Source of the DNA: Paractinoplanes tereljensis
GTDB lineage: Bacteria > Actinomycetota > Actinomycetes > Mycobacteriales > Micromonosporaceae
Assembly (NCBI RefSeq): GCF_016862435.1
Contig: NZ_BOMY01000037.1
Coordinates: 1 to 64,000, forward strand
Direction: 5' to 3'
Length of the DNA stretch: 64,000 bases
In this document: piece by piece, positions 43,017 to 51,707 of the stretch
How the letters are laid out: every line of letters starts with the position of its first letter
Position numbering within the stretch: position 1 is the stretch's first letter
Notes under the pieces: model-generated
What the model was told of the DNA's origin: nothing
Database searches by the model: none
Seen by the model: the letters and a program-made list of their open reading frames with translations, nothing else
Position numbers and translations under genes: made by a program

Positions 43017-44038
43017 GGCTGGTTCTGAAGCGCCTGGCCGCCGTGCCGGTCGTGCTGCTGGTGCTGAGCACGATGGTGTTCGCCGCCATCCGGTTGCTCC
43101 CCGGCTCGCCGGCCACCGGCCTGGCCGCCGGCGGTGCCTCCGGAACGGCCACCGCGGCCGACATCACCGCCAACACCGAGAAGATCAACGCCGCGCTCGG
43201 CCTGGACAAGCCGCTGCTCTCGCAGTACTGGAGCTTCCTGAGCGACATCGTCCACCTCGACCTGGGCAGCTCGTTCTACGGCGGCAACGACATCACCGGC
43301 CTGCTCGGCGACACGCTGCCGGCCACCATCGAGCTGACCGTGGCGGCGATGCTGATCGCGGTGCTGATCGGCATGCTCACCGGCATCCTGGCCGCGCTGC
43401 GCCGGGGCACCTGGATCGACACCGCCACCCGCACGATCGGCACGGTCAGCTTCTCGCTGCCGTGGTTCGCCCTCGGCGTACTCAGCATCGTGGTCTTCGG
43501 GGTCTGGCTGCGCTGGCTGCCGGTCATCGGCCGGCTGCCGAACGCGCTCGATTACCACCCACTGACCAACTTCGTCCTGCTCGACGCGATCCTGCAGGAC
43601 CGGCCCGAGCTGATCTGGCCCTGGCTCGAACACCTGATCCTGCCGGCGACCACCCTCGCGCTGTCGATGGCCGGGTTCATCACCCGGATCGTCCGGGCCT
43701 CGGTGCTCGAGGTGCTCGGCGACGACTTCGTGCGCACCGCCCGGATGAAGGGCCTGTCGCCGGCCGCGATCCTGCGCCGGCACGTGCTGCGCAACTCGTC
43801 GCTGCCCATCGTCACCGTGCTCGGCCTGCAGTTCGGCTCGCTGCTCGGCGGCTCGGTGATCACCGAGACCGTCTTCTCCTATCCCGGCGTCGGCAACCTG
43901 CTGGTCAACGGGATCCTGCAGCGCGATTACCCGATCGTGCAGGGCGCGGCACTCGCCATCGCCCTGCTGTTCACCCTGGTCAACGTCTTCGTGGATCTGC
44001 TCTACCTGGCGCTCGACCCGCGTTTGAGGAAGGCCTGA
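43013..44038 (+). CDS. ABC transporter permease (DppB-like)
   Basis: 341 residues starting at the ATG that overlaps the DppC-like stop (ATGA). The N-terminal helix has VLLVLSTMVFAAIRLLPGSP, and the LGLDKPLLSQYWSFLSDIVHLDLGSS region matches DppB/OppB. The EAA loop is FVRTARMKGLSPAAILRRHVLRNSSLPIVT. It forms the membrane channel with the DppC-like protein for a family 5 binding protein. Confidence 0.93.
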   Translation: MRLVLKRLAAVPVVLLVLSTMVFAAIRLLPGSPATGLAAGGASGTATAADITANTEKINAALGLDKPLLSQYWSFLSDIVHLDLGSSFYGGNDITGLLGDTLPATIELTVAAMLIAVLIGMLTGILAALRRGTWIDTATRTIGTVSFSLPWFALGVLSIVVFGVWLRWLPVIGRLPNALDYHPLTNFVLLDAILQDRPELIWPWLEHLILPATTLALSMAGFITRIVRASVLEVLGDDFVRTARMKGLSPAAILRRHVLRNSSLPIVTVLGLQFGSLLGGSVITETVFSYPGVGNLLVNGILQRDYPIVQGAALAIALLFTLVNVFVDLLYLALDPRLRKA

Positions 44039-44039
44039 C

Positions 44040-44711
44040 ATGCACATCGTCCTCGTCCACGGCGCCGGCGGTACCCCCACCACCTGGTCGGAACTGGTCC
44101 CGCTGCTCGGCGGCCGGGCACACACCCTGATCACCAACCCGATGACCTCGCTGACCGACGACGTCGCGCACACCCTCGGCGTGGTCTCGTCGCTGAACGA
44201 GCCGGTGCTGCTGGTCGGGCACTCCTACGGCGGCGCGGTGATCACCAACGTGGGTCGCTCCGACCTGGTCAAAGGCCTGGTCTACGTCGCCGCGTTCGCC
44301 CCCGACGAGGGCGAGACGGTCAACGGCATCGTGGAGGCCTACCCGCCGGCCGAGGTCTCCAAGTACATGCGGCGCGGCCCGAACGGCGAATGGGCCTCCG
44401 AGCACACCGACGAGTACTGGGACGAGATCGGCTGGGACGTGCCGGTCGACCAGCGCGGCATCTGGGACTCCGAGTCCCGGCCCAGCGACAACCGGATCTT
44501 CAGCGAGCCGACCGGCGTGCCGGCCTGGCGCACCAAACCGTCCTGGTACCTGGTCGCCGCCGAGGACAAGACCCTGCCCACGGTGATCCAGCGGGACATG
44601 GCCGCCCGGGCCGGCGCGACCACCAGCGAGGTCCCCGGCAGCCACTTCACTCCCCGGGTCCGGCCGGCCGACGTGCTCACGGTGATCGAAAAGGCCCTGG
44701 CCGCGCTATGA
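44040..44711 (+). CDS. Alpha/beta-hydrolase esterase embedded in the transporter operon
   Basis: 223 residues. The oxyanion segment is VHGAGG, the nucleophile elbow VGHSYGG gives Ser62, the acid is probably Asp in VAAEDKTLP, and the His is in GSHFTP. It resembles the small esterases related to methyl-salicylate esterase/MenH. It begins one base after the permease gene and its stop overlaps the ATPase start (ATGA), so it is translated as part of the transporter set. It probably hydrolyses the imported compound. Confidence 0.87.
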   Translation: MHIVLVHGAGGTPTTWSELVPLLGGRAHTLITNPMTSLTDDVAHTLGVVSSLNEPVLLVGHSYGGAVITNVGRSDLVKGLVYVAAFAPDEGETVNGIVEAYPPAEVSKYMRRGPNGEWASEHTDEYWDEIGWDVPVDQRGIWDSESRPSDNRIFSEPTGVPAWRTKPSWYLVAAEDKTLPTVIQRDMAARAGATTSEVPGSHFTPRVRPADVLTVIEKALAAL

Positions 44712-45709
44712 GCGAAACCCTGCTGGAGATCCGCGGCCTGACCGTCGAGTTCGACGTGCCGGCCGGGCGGCTGCCCGCGGTCGCCGGCGTCGACCTCAGC
44801 CTGCGCCGCGGCGAGATCCTGGCCCTGGTCGGCGAGTCCGGCTCCGGCAAGTCGGCGCTGTCGATGAGCCTGGTCGGGCTCAACCGCGGACCGCGCGCGC
44901 ACATCGGCGGCGAGGTTCTCTTCGGCGGCCGCGACCTGGTCGCCGCGGACGAGAAGGAACTGCGCGGGGTGCGCGGCCGGGACATCGCGGTGGTCTTCCA
45001 GGACGCCCTCGCCGCGCTCAACCCCACCCAGCGGGTCGGCGACCAGGTCGCCGAGATGATCCGTACGCATCGGAAGGTCCCCAAACGCCAGGCCCGGGAG
45101 CGGGCCGTAGAACTGCTCGGCGAGGTCGGCATCGGCAACCCGGCCCAGGCCGCGCGGGCCTACCCGCACCAGCTCTCCGGCGGCATGCGGCAGCGCGTGA
45201 TGATCGCCATCGGACTGGCCAACGACCCGGCCGTGCTGATCGCCGACGAACCCACCACCGCGCTCGACGTGACCATCCAGTCCCAGGTGCTGCGGCTGCT
45301 CAAGCGGTTGCAGGCCGACCACGGCACGGCGATCGTGCTGATCACCCACGATCTCGGCGTGGTCGCCGAGGTCGCCGACCGGGTCGCCGTCATGTACGCC
45401 GGCCGGATCATCGAGAGCGGCACCCGCGACGAGGTCCTCTTTCACCCGCAACACCCGTACACCATGGGTCTGCTCAGTTCGGTCCCCCGGGTCGACGGCC
45501 CGGCCGTCGCGCGGCTTCCGGCCATCGCCGGAAGCCCGCTCACCGGGGTGGCGCGCCCGAAGGGCTGCGCCTTCGCCCCACGCTGCGCGTTCGCTCACGC
45601 TGCCTGCGGCGACGCCATCCCTCAATTGCAGCAGCGGTACGGCGGACAAGCGCATCTCGACCGCTGCGTGCTCGAGCGCTCGCGGGAAACCTTGGCGGTG
45701 ACGCCGTGA
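44708..45709 (+). CDS. ABC transporter ATP-binding protein (DppD-like)
   Basis: 333 residues. Walker A GESGSGKS, signature LSGGMRQR, Walker B VLIADEPTTALD, and the switch His in LITHDLG. The C-terminal oligopeptide-transporter extension has the Cys-rich GCAFAPRCAFAHAAC segment, typical of DppD/OppD and able to hold an iron-sulfur cluster. Overlaps both neighbours by four bases. Energises the importer with the following ATPase. Confidence 0.95.
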   Translation: MSETLLEIRGLTVEFDVPAGRLPAVAGVDLSLRRGEILALVGESGSGKSALSMSLVGLNRGPRAHIGGEVLFGGRDLVAADEKELRGVRGRDIAVVFQDALAALNPTQRVGDQVAEMIRTHRKVPKRQARERAVELLGEVGIGNPAQAARAYPHQLSGGMRQRVMIAIGLANDPAVLIADEPTTALDVTIQSQVLRLLKRLQADHGTAIVLITHDLGVVAEVADRVAVMYAGRIIESGTRDEVLFHPQHPYTMGLLSSVPRVDGPAVARLPAIAGSPLTGVARPKGCAFAPRCAFAHAACGDAIPQLQQRYGGQAHLDRCVLERSRETLAVTP

Positions 45710-46680
45710 AGCCGACCCCACTCATCGAGCTGGAGAAGTTGCGGGTGGAGTTCGGTGGCTCGGCCGGGCGCCGGGTGCGCGCGGTCCGGGACGTCGACCT
45801 GACCATCTACGAGGGCGAGACGCTCGGCCTGGTCGGCGAGTCCGGCTGCGGCAAGTCGACCCTCGGCCGGGCCACCGTGCGGGTCACCGAGCCGACCGGC
45901 GGCACCATCCGCTACCGCGGCGCGGACATCACCACCATGCGCGGGACGCTGTTCCGCAGCACCCGGGCCGACCTGCAGATGGTGTTCCAGGACCCGTTCG
46001 GCTCGCTCAACCCGCGCCGGAAGATCGCCGACATCGTCGCCGAGCCGCTGCTGCGGGCCCGCGGCATGTCACCGTCTGCGGCCCGCGCGGTCGTCGACGA
46101 CCTGCTCGACCAGGTCGGACTCGGCCGGGAAGCGGGCGGGCGGCGACCGCACGAGTTCTCCGGTGGCCAGCGGCAGCGGATCGGCATCGCCCGTGCGCTC
46201 GCCCCGTCGCCCAAGTTCGTGGTGGCCGACGAGCCGGTCTCCGCGCTCGACGTGTCGATCCAGGCGCAGGTGGTCAACCTGCTCTCCGACCTGATCCGCG
46301 ACCGCGGCCTGACCATGCTGTTCATCTCGCACGACCTGGGCGTGGTGCGGCACATCGCGGACCGGATCGCGGTCATGTACCTGGGCGAGATCATCGAGGT
46401 CGCCCCGCGCGACGACTTCTTCGCCGGTCCGGCCCACCCGTACGGCGAGGCGCTGCTCTCCAGCGTCCCGACCCTGTCTGCCACTCCCTCGCGCGAACGG
46501 ATCGAGCTCACCGGCGAGCTGCCCGACCCGGCCGACCCGCCGGCCGGCTGCACGTTCCACACCCGATGCCGGTACGCGGTGGACAAATGCCGCACGGAAG
46601 CACCGTTGTTGCGCACTGTGGCCGACGGCCGCCAGGTCCGATGCCACCTGCCACTGATTCCCCTGGAAGGCCCCGCATGA
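45706..46680 (+). CDS. ABC transporter ATP-binding protein (DppF-like)
   Basis: 324 residues from a GTG that overlaps the previous stop (GTGA). Walker A GESGCGKST, signature FSGGQRQRIGIARAL, Walker B FVVADEPVSALD, switch His in FISHDLG, and the C-terminal CTFHTRCRYAVDKC Cys motif of OppF/DppF. It is the second ATPase of the importer. Its stop overlaps the next gene (ATGA). Confidence 0.95.
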   Translation: MKPTPLIELEKLRVEFGGSAGRRVRAVRDVDLTIYEGETLGLVGESGCGKSTLGRATVRVTEPTGGTIRYRGADITTMRGTLFRSTRADLQMVFQDPFGSLNPRRKIADIVAEPLLRARGMSPSAARAVVDDLLDQVGLGREAGGRRPHEFSGGQRQRIGIARALAPSPKFVVADEPVSALDVSIQAQVVNLLSDLIRDRGLTMLFISHDLGVVRHIADRIAVMYLGEIIEVAPRDDFFAGPAHPYGEALLSSVPTLSATPSRERIELTGELPDPADPPAGCTFHTRCRYAVDKCRTEAPLLRTVADGRQVRCHLPLIPLEGPA

Positions 46681-47441
46681 TCATCGACGCGTACAACACC
46701 ACCCAGGACGTCCGGGGGCGCTCGGACTACCTCACCGGGGCCCGGCCCGGGCAGGCGCCGCCGCCCTACACGCCGTTCGACCCGAAACGGATCCTGGACC
46801 GGATGGACGCCGCCGGGGTGGACATGGCGATGGTCTGCTCGCTCGCCCAGCGCATCGAGAACGACTTCATCGCCGGGCTGGTCAAGTCCCACCCCGACCG
46901 GCTGTTCGGCTTCGGCCAGGTGATGCCGCAGGCCGACGACGCGCTCGACGAGATCACCCGGATCCGTGACCTCGGGCTGTCCGGTTTGAAGCTGCACCCG
47001 TCGCTGCACGGCTATCACGTGGCCGACCACGGCCTGCTCGACCCGGTTTTCGCCCGGTGCGCCGAACTCGGCCTGCCGGTGCTGATCAACGCGCTGGACG
47101 ACGCGTTCTGCGCGCCGCTGGCGATCGAGGAGATCGCCAAGGGCTTCCCCGAGGTGCCGACGATCATCGCGCACATGGGTGCGGTCTGGAACGTGCCCGA
47201 GGCGATCATCGTGGCCGAGCGGAACCCGCACATCTACCTGGAGACGTCGGCGACGCTGGTGAGCGACGTGAAGCGGGCGTACGCCCGGCTCGGCCCGTCG
47301 CAGATCCTGCTGGGCAGCGAGTGGCCCGGCTCCGACTTCGACCTGGAACGCATGAAGATCGCCAAGGCGGTGCCCGACGAGGCCGACCGGGCCCTGGTCG
47401 AGGGCGGCAACATGGCCCGGCTCCTGGGCCTGCCCGCATGA
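46677..47441 (+). CDS. Amidohydrolase_2-fold protein lacking metal ligands
   Basis: 254 residues of the Amidohydrolase_2 (TIM-barrel) family: MIID at strand 1, LSGLKLHPSLHGY, VPTIIAHMGA and QILLGSEWPG. In catalytically competent members strand 1 reads DAHxH. Here it reads DAYNT (Tyr6, Thr8). The His expected in the LPVLIH strand is Asn138, and the late Asp of GSD is Glu215. Only His166 remains. It may work without a metal, use another chemistry, or be a pseudoenzyme. Both ends overlap neighbours by four bases, so it is made with the transporter. Confidence 0.8.
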   Translation: MIIDAYNTTQDVRGRSDYLTGARPGQAPPPYTPFDPKRILDRMDAAGVDMAMVCSLAQRIENDFIAGLVKSHPDRLFGFGQVMPQADDALDEITRIRDLGLSGLKLHPSLHGYHVADHGLLDPVFARCAELGLPVLINALDDAFCAPLAIEEIAKGFPEVPTIIAHMGAVWNVPEAIIVAERNPHIYLETSATLVSDVKRAYARLGPSQILLGSEWPGSDFDLERMKIAKAVPDEADRALVEGGNMARLLGLPA

Positions 47442-47875
47442 CGCCAGTTACCGCGGCTCCGTCGATGGCCGAGGCCGATGTGGAGCTGCTCCGGCGGGCC
47501 GAGGAACTACTCGGCCGGGTCTTCCTGGCCGGTCGGCACGAGGTCGCGACGGCACTGCGGACCACGGACGGGTCGGTGCACCTCGGCGTACACGTCGAAG
47601 GCTCCTGCCGGCGCAGCTCGATCTGCGCCGAGGGGGTTGCTCTGGGGGCCGCCCGCGCCGCGGGCGTAGCCCTCGGCGAGGTGGCCGGCGTGGTGTCCGT
47701 GCAGATCAAGCCGGCCGACCGGTTCCGGATCATCGCGCCGTGCGGGGTGTGCCGGGAGCTGATCAGCGACTACAGCCCCGCCGCGACGGTCTGGCTGACC
47801 GTGCCCGACACCGACGAGGTGATCGCGGTGCCCGCTCTAGACCTGCTGCCGTCGAAATCGCGGCGGCTCTGGTGA
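47438..47875 (+). CDS. Cytidine-deaminase-like zinc hydrolase
   Basis: 145 residues from ATG 47438, which overlaps the previous stop. CDA-fold zinc site: Cys63 and catalytic Glu65 in ICAEGVA, then Cys102 and Cys105 in PCGVCRE. The family deaminates cytidine, blasticidin S or related heterocyclic amines. In this operon a heterocyclic or amidine substrate of the island is more likely than nucleoside salvage, but that is inference. Confidence 0.87.
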   Translation: MTPVTAAPSMAEADVELLRRAEELLGRVFLAGRHEVATALRTTDGSVHLGVHVEGSCRRSSICAEGVALGAARAAGVALGEVAGVVSVQIKPADRFRIIAPCGVCRELISDYSPAATVWLTVPDTDEVIAVPALDLLPSKSRRLW

Positions 47876-47895
47876 CCTTTCCCTTGGAGGCTTCG

Positions 47896-48669
47896 ATGGA
47901 CAACCTCGGCGGCAACGGCCGGCCGGTGCGCTGGGACGAGCTGACCTGGCCCGAGGCCCGCGACACGGTCGCCCGCGCCGACACGGTGATCATCCCGGTC
48001 GGCGCGGTCGAACAGCACGGCCCGCACCTGCCGCTCAACGTGGACACGGTGATCTGCCAGGCGGTGGCCGAGGAGGTCTCGGCGGTCACCGGCATACCCG
48101 TGATCCCGCCGATCACCTACGGTGTGTCCGGCTCGCACGGCGACTTCGCCGGCACCATCGCGCTGCGCCCGGAAACCCTGATCGCCGTGATGGAAGACGT
48201 GATCGACTCGCTGCACGCCTCCGGCGTGCGGCAGTTCGTGCTGCTCAACGGCCATATCTGGAACAACGGCGCGCTGGACGTCTCGGCCGAGAAGCTACGG
48301 GTACGGCATAAGGACGCGCGCATCCGGGCGATCGGTTACGTCACCATGTACCCCGGCCCCGAGGTCAACGGCCGGGTGCAGTTCGGCCGCGGCCTGATGC
48401 ACGCCAACTTCTTCGAGACCTCGGTGATGCTGCACCTGCGCCCCGACCTGGTCCGGATGGACCGAGCCACCTCACACGTGGACGTCGACTCGTTCTGGGA
48501 CTACCGGATGGACCAGGTCAGCGAAACCGGCGTGTGGGGCCGCGACGTGGCCGAGGCAAACGCCGAACACGGCAAGTCCGAGTTCGAACGCTGCGTGCAG
48601 ACCACCGCCCGGGCCGTCGCCGCCGCGGCCCGCGAGCCTTGGCCGTCGTCCGCGCACCGCCCTCACTAG
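47896..48669 (+). CDS. Creatininase-family amidohydrolase
   Basis: 257 residues with TTGGAGG upstream. Metal-binding Glu39 and His41 (GAVEQHGPHLP), Asp50 (NVDT) and His120 (NGHIWNNG) match the creatininase family. The usual NGHGGN is NGHIWN here, so the pocket beside the metals differs. Family members open cyclic amides such as creatinine or hydrolyse formamides (for example in riboflavin precursor metabolism). Its neighbours are another cyclase-type hydrolase and a gamma-glutamyltransferase, suggesting ring opening of an amide. Confidence 0.88.
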   Translation: MDNLGGNGRPVRWDELTWPEARDTVARADTVIIPVGAVEQHGPHLPLNVDTVICQAVAEEVSAVTGIPVIPPITYGVSGSHGDFAGTIALRPETLIAVMEDVIDSLHASGVRQFVLLNGHIWNNGALDVSAEKLRVRHKDARIRAIGYVTMYPGPEVNGRVQFGRGLMHANFFETSVMLHLRPDLVRMDRATSHVDVDSFWDYRMDQVSETGVWGRDVAEANAEHGKSEFERCVQTTARAVAAAAREPWPSSAHRPH

Positions 48670-48681
48670 AAAGGACCCGTC

Positions 48682-49317
48682 GTGGAGATCTTCGACATCA
48701 CCCTCCCGATCCACCCGGAGATGCTGCACTGGGGCCGCAAGCCGGAGGTCGAGGTAGTCGAGTCCCTGGCCAACGGCGACGCCTCCAACGTGACCCGCTG
48801 GCGGCTGGGCGCCCACACCGGCACGCACGTGGACGCGCCCGCGCACTTCGTGGACGGCGCGACGCCGGTCGACAAGCTGGACCTGCACTCGCTGGTAGGC
48901 CCTGCCCTGGTAGCCGACCTGACCGCGGTGACCGGCGACATCACCGTCGACGACCTTGCGGCCGCCGGCGTGGCCGGCCAGAAGCGGGTCCTGCTGAAGA
49001 CCTCGAATTCGGCCGGCCCGCTGAAGGAGCCGGACCGCGCCCCGTCCTGGGTTGGCCTCTCCCCGTCCGCCGCCCAGTGGCTGATAGACCAGCGGGTAGA
49101 GCTGATCGGCATCGATTACCTGACCATCGAAAGCCACACCCGCACCGAGACGTGGGACGCTCACCACGTGCTACTGGGAGCGGGCCTGATCATCCTGGAG
49201 AACGCCGACCTGGACGGCGTGCCGCCAGGCGCCTACGAGCTGGTCTGCCTGCCGGCCAAGCTGGTGGACGCCGACGGCTCGTTCGCCCGAGCCATCCTGA
49301 TCAAGCGAGACGCCTGA
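48682..49317 (+). CDS. Cyclase-family (kynurenine-formamidase-like) metal hydrolase
   Basis: 211 residues from GTG 48682 with AAAGGA upstream. The family motif HTGTHVDAPAH occupies residues 45-55 and supplies the metal ligands His45, His49, Asp51 and His55. FDITLPIHPEM at the N-terminus and GIDYLTIESH also fit the family. Such enzymes hydrolyse N-formylkynurenine, isatin or other cyclic amides. It starts 12 bases after the creatininase gene, and its stop overlaps the gamma-glutamyltransferase start (TGATG). Confidence 0.9.
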   Translation: MEIFDITLPIHPEMLHWGRKPEVEVVESLANGDASNVTRWRLGAHTGTHVDAPAHFVDGATPVDKLDLHSLVGPALVADLTAVTGDITVDDLAAAGVAGQKRVLLKTSNSAGPLKEPDRAPSWVGLSPSAAQWLIDQRVELIGIDYLTIESHTRTETWDAHHVLLGAGLIILENADLDGVPPGAYELVCLPAKLVDADGSFARAILIKRDA

Positions 49318-50813
49318 TGGCGGTCGCGGTAGCGGCCCCCCACCCGGCCGCGATAGAGGCGGCCCGAGCGGTGGTGGCGGCCGGCGGAAACGCGTTCGAC
49401 GCAGCCTTGGCCGCCGCCGCAGCCTTGACCGTCGCCTACCCACACCAGTGCTCAGTAGGCGGCGACCTGGTAGCCATCGTCCGCCCAGCCCCAGCCTCGT
49501 CCCCGGCGGGATTGGCTGGAGAGGCCGTGGCGGTGCTTTCCATCGGGGCCGCCGCCGCGAACGTCGACGTGGACGCGCTGCGGGCCGCTGGGCCACGGAT
49601 GCCATTTGCCGGGCCGCAGACTGTCACCGTGCCCGGCGTGGTCGCCGGCTGGGCGGCGATCGCGGAGCTGGGCGCCCGACTTCCGCTCGCCGAGCTGCTC
49701 GCCCCGGCCCGCGCGCTGGCCGCCGACGGCGTGCCGGTCAGCGCCGGCCTGCACCGGGCGATCCTGGGACGGCTCGACGACATCCAAGCCGATCCTGGCC
49801 TCCGCGAACTGCTTCTGGACGACGCCGGACAGCCGCGCGACACCCTGGTGCAACCGCAGCTCGCTGCCACCCTCGACGCGATCGCCACCAACTGGCGGTC
49901 CTTCTACCGTGGCCACCTGGGTCACCGCCTGGTCGCCGGCCTGAACGCCCTGGGCAGCCCGCTGTCAGTAAGCGACTTCGCCGCCCACCAGGCCGAGGTC
50001 ACCACACCCCTGAGCGCCGCTGCCGGTGACGTGGCCTGGGTGGCGGCGCCGCCGCCGGTGCAGGGGGCTACGTTCCTTGGCATCGTCGGGGCTGGGGATC
50101 TGCTTGCCGACGCTCGGCGTGCTCAGGTTGCCCGGGATGCGCTGCTTGGGGATCCGCGCACCGGGGCGGTTGACCTGGATGGGCTGCTGCTTCGGGCGCC
50201 GGTCTCGGCTGGCGCGGATCCGGACGGGCCGAAGCCGGCTGGGGACACCGTGGCGGTCACCGCTGTGGGGGACGACGGCAGCGCGGTCACGCTTATCCAG
50301 AGCGTTTTTCAGAGCTTCGGGTCCGGGATCCTCGAGCCGGACACCGGGATCGTGCTGCACAACCGGGGTTCGTCGTTCAGCCTCGAACCGGATCACCCGG
50401 GACGCCTGGCCGGTGGGGTCCGGCCGCCGCACACTCTCTGCCCGACGCTGGCCATCGGCGGGGACACCGTGCTGGCGCTGGGCTGTCAGGGCGGGCGGTC
50501 CCAGCCGTGGATCCTCGCCCAGGTTGCGGCGGACGCGTTCGGCTCGGGCGATCCGGCTGCGGTACTGGCCCGGCCGCGCTGGATCATCGGCGCGCGGGAG
50601 ATCGACCGGGAGGTGCCCACCCTGCTCCTGGAGCCGGGGACCCCGGGCGCGGCGGGGCTGGAGGAGACCGGGCGCGGGCTCGGGCTTGCGGTGGAGTACA
50701 CCGTTGGGCCGCACGACGACGCCGGGCACGTGCAGATGGCCCGGCTCAGCGGCGGCGTCCTGGCCGCGGCCAGCGACCCCCGCGCGGACGGCCTGGCAGC
50801 CATCCTCACCTGA
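49317..50813 (+). CDS. Gamma-glutamyltransferase-family protein, cytosolic
   Basis: 498 residues, somewhat shorter than secreted enzymes. The N-terminal PHPAAIEAARAVVAAGGNAFDAA and HQCSVGGD match the large subunit. The autocatalytic junction GDTVAVTAVGDDGSAV gives nucleophile Thr311, and the small subunit has QSFGSG, RPPHTLCPTL and GCQGGRSQP. The second Thr of the usual TTH is Val here. There is no signal peptide, which is unusual for the family and fits removal of gamma-glutamyl groups from intracellular intermediates made by the GS-like ligase. Last gene of the long operon. Confidence 0.87.
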   Translation: MAVAVAAPHPAAIEAARAVVAAGGNAFDAALAAAAALTVAYPHQCSVGGDLVAIVRPAPASSPAGLAGEAVAVLSIGAAAANVDVDALRAAGPRMPFAGPQTVTVPGVVAGWAAIAELGARLPLAELLAPARALAADGVPVSAGLHRAILGRLDDIQADPGLRELLLDDAGQPRDTLVQPQLAATLDAIATNWRSFYRGHLGHRLVAGLNALGSPLSVSDFAAHQAEVTTPLSAAAGDVAWVAAPPPVQGATFLGIVGAGDLLADARRAQVARDALLGDPRTGAVDLDGLLLRAPVSAGADPDGPKPAGDTVAVTAVGDDGSAVTLIQSVFQSFGSGILEPDTGIVLHNRGSSFSLEPDHPGRLAGGVRPPHTLCPTLAIGGDTVLALGCQGGRSQPWILAQVAADAFGSGDPAAVLARPRWIIGAREIDREVPTLLLEPGTPGAAGLEETGRGLGLAVEYTVGPHDDAGHVQMARLSGGVLAAASDPRADGLAAILT

Positions 50814-50866
50814 CGCACTCCCCGGACACCCTCCTCGGAGGACGTTGTGAGGGGCTGTGCGGCTTT

Positions 50867-50886
50867 GCCCGCCGCTTTCCGCGGGC
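50867..50886 (+). terminator. Possible weak terminator hairpin after the catabolic operon
   Basis: GCCCGC pairs with GCGGGC around the 8-base loop CGCTTTCC, about 54 bases after the last gene of the operon. The stem is only six pairs and no U-run follows. Confidence 0.3.
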
Positions 50887-50927
50887 CGCGCTGAGGCCGT
50901 ACGCTAATAATTTGATCTTGAAAGAGA

Positions 50928-51701
50928 GTGGATGTGGACGTTGCTCAGGCGGCGTTGTTGCTGGTGGCTGGGTTGGCGGCCGGGACCGTCAATGCGATTG
51001 CCGGGGGCGGGTCGTTGATCACGTTTCCGGGGATGCTGGCGATCGGGTTGCCTTCGGTGGCGGCCAACGTGAGCAATGCCCTGTCGGTGGCGCCTGGCTA
51101 TGCCTCCAGCGTGGTTGGCAGCCGGGCCGATCTGGTGGGGCAGGGGCGGCGGATCCTTCGCGTGCTGCCTACCGCGGTTATCGGTGCGCTGTGCGGGTGT
51201 GGGCTGCTGCTGCATACTCCCCGGCGGGTGTTTGACCTGGTGGTGCCGTTTCTGGTGATGGGGGCGGCGCTGACGCTGGCGTTCCAGGCTCGGCTTCGCG
51301 GGCTGGTCGGGCATCCGCAGGAGGTTTCGGCTCGGCGTGGGGTCGTCATGTTGCACCTCGCGGTGTTCCTCTGCGCGCTTTACGGGGGTTACTTCAACGC
51401 CGCGCTCGGGGTGCTGCTGGTGGCCGGGCTCGCTCTGGTGCTGGACGAGACGCTGGCCCGGGTCAGCGCCCTGAAGAACCTGCTCTCGTCGGTGATCGGG
51501 CTGGTCACGCTCACCGTGTACGGCATCTTCGGGCCGGTGAACTGGGCGGTCGTCGCGGTCGTCGCGCCCGCCACGGTGGCCGGCGGCTATCTCGGGGCGC
51601 GGGTGGCGCGGCGGCTGCCGGCCCCGGTGCTGCGCGTGGTGATCGTGACGTTCGGGCTGGTCGTCGGCGCCTACCTGTTGGTCCGCGCGCTCATCGCGTG
51701 A
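50928..51701 (+). CDS. TauE/SafE (TSUP) family permease
   Basis: 257 residues from GTG 50928, about eight membrane helices. The repeated half-motif is visible in GTVNAIAGGGSLITFPGML and GGYFNAALGVLLVAG. The family exports or imports sulfite, sulfoacetate and other organic anions. A gap of about 114 bases with an AT-rich stretch (50904-50920) separates it from the catabolic operon, so it probably has its own promoter and is only loosely linked to it. Confidence 0.9.
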   Translation: MDVDVAQAALLLVAGLAAGTVNAIAGGGSLITFPGMLAIGLPSVAANVSNALSVAPGYASSVVGSRADLVGQGRRILRVLPTAVIGALCGCGLLLHTPRRVFDLVVPFLVMGAALTLAFQARLRGLVGHPQEVSARRGVVMLHLAVFLCALYGGYFNAALGVLLVAGLALVLDETLARVSALKNLLSSVIGLVTLTVYGIFGPVNWAVVAVVAPATVAGGYLGARVARRLPAPVLRVVIVTFGLVVGAYLLVRALIA

Positions 51702-51707
51702 ACGAGG

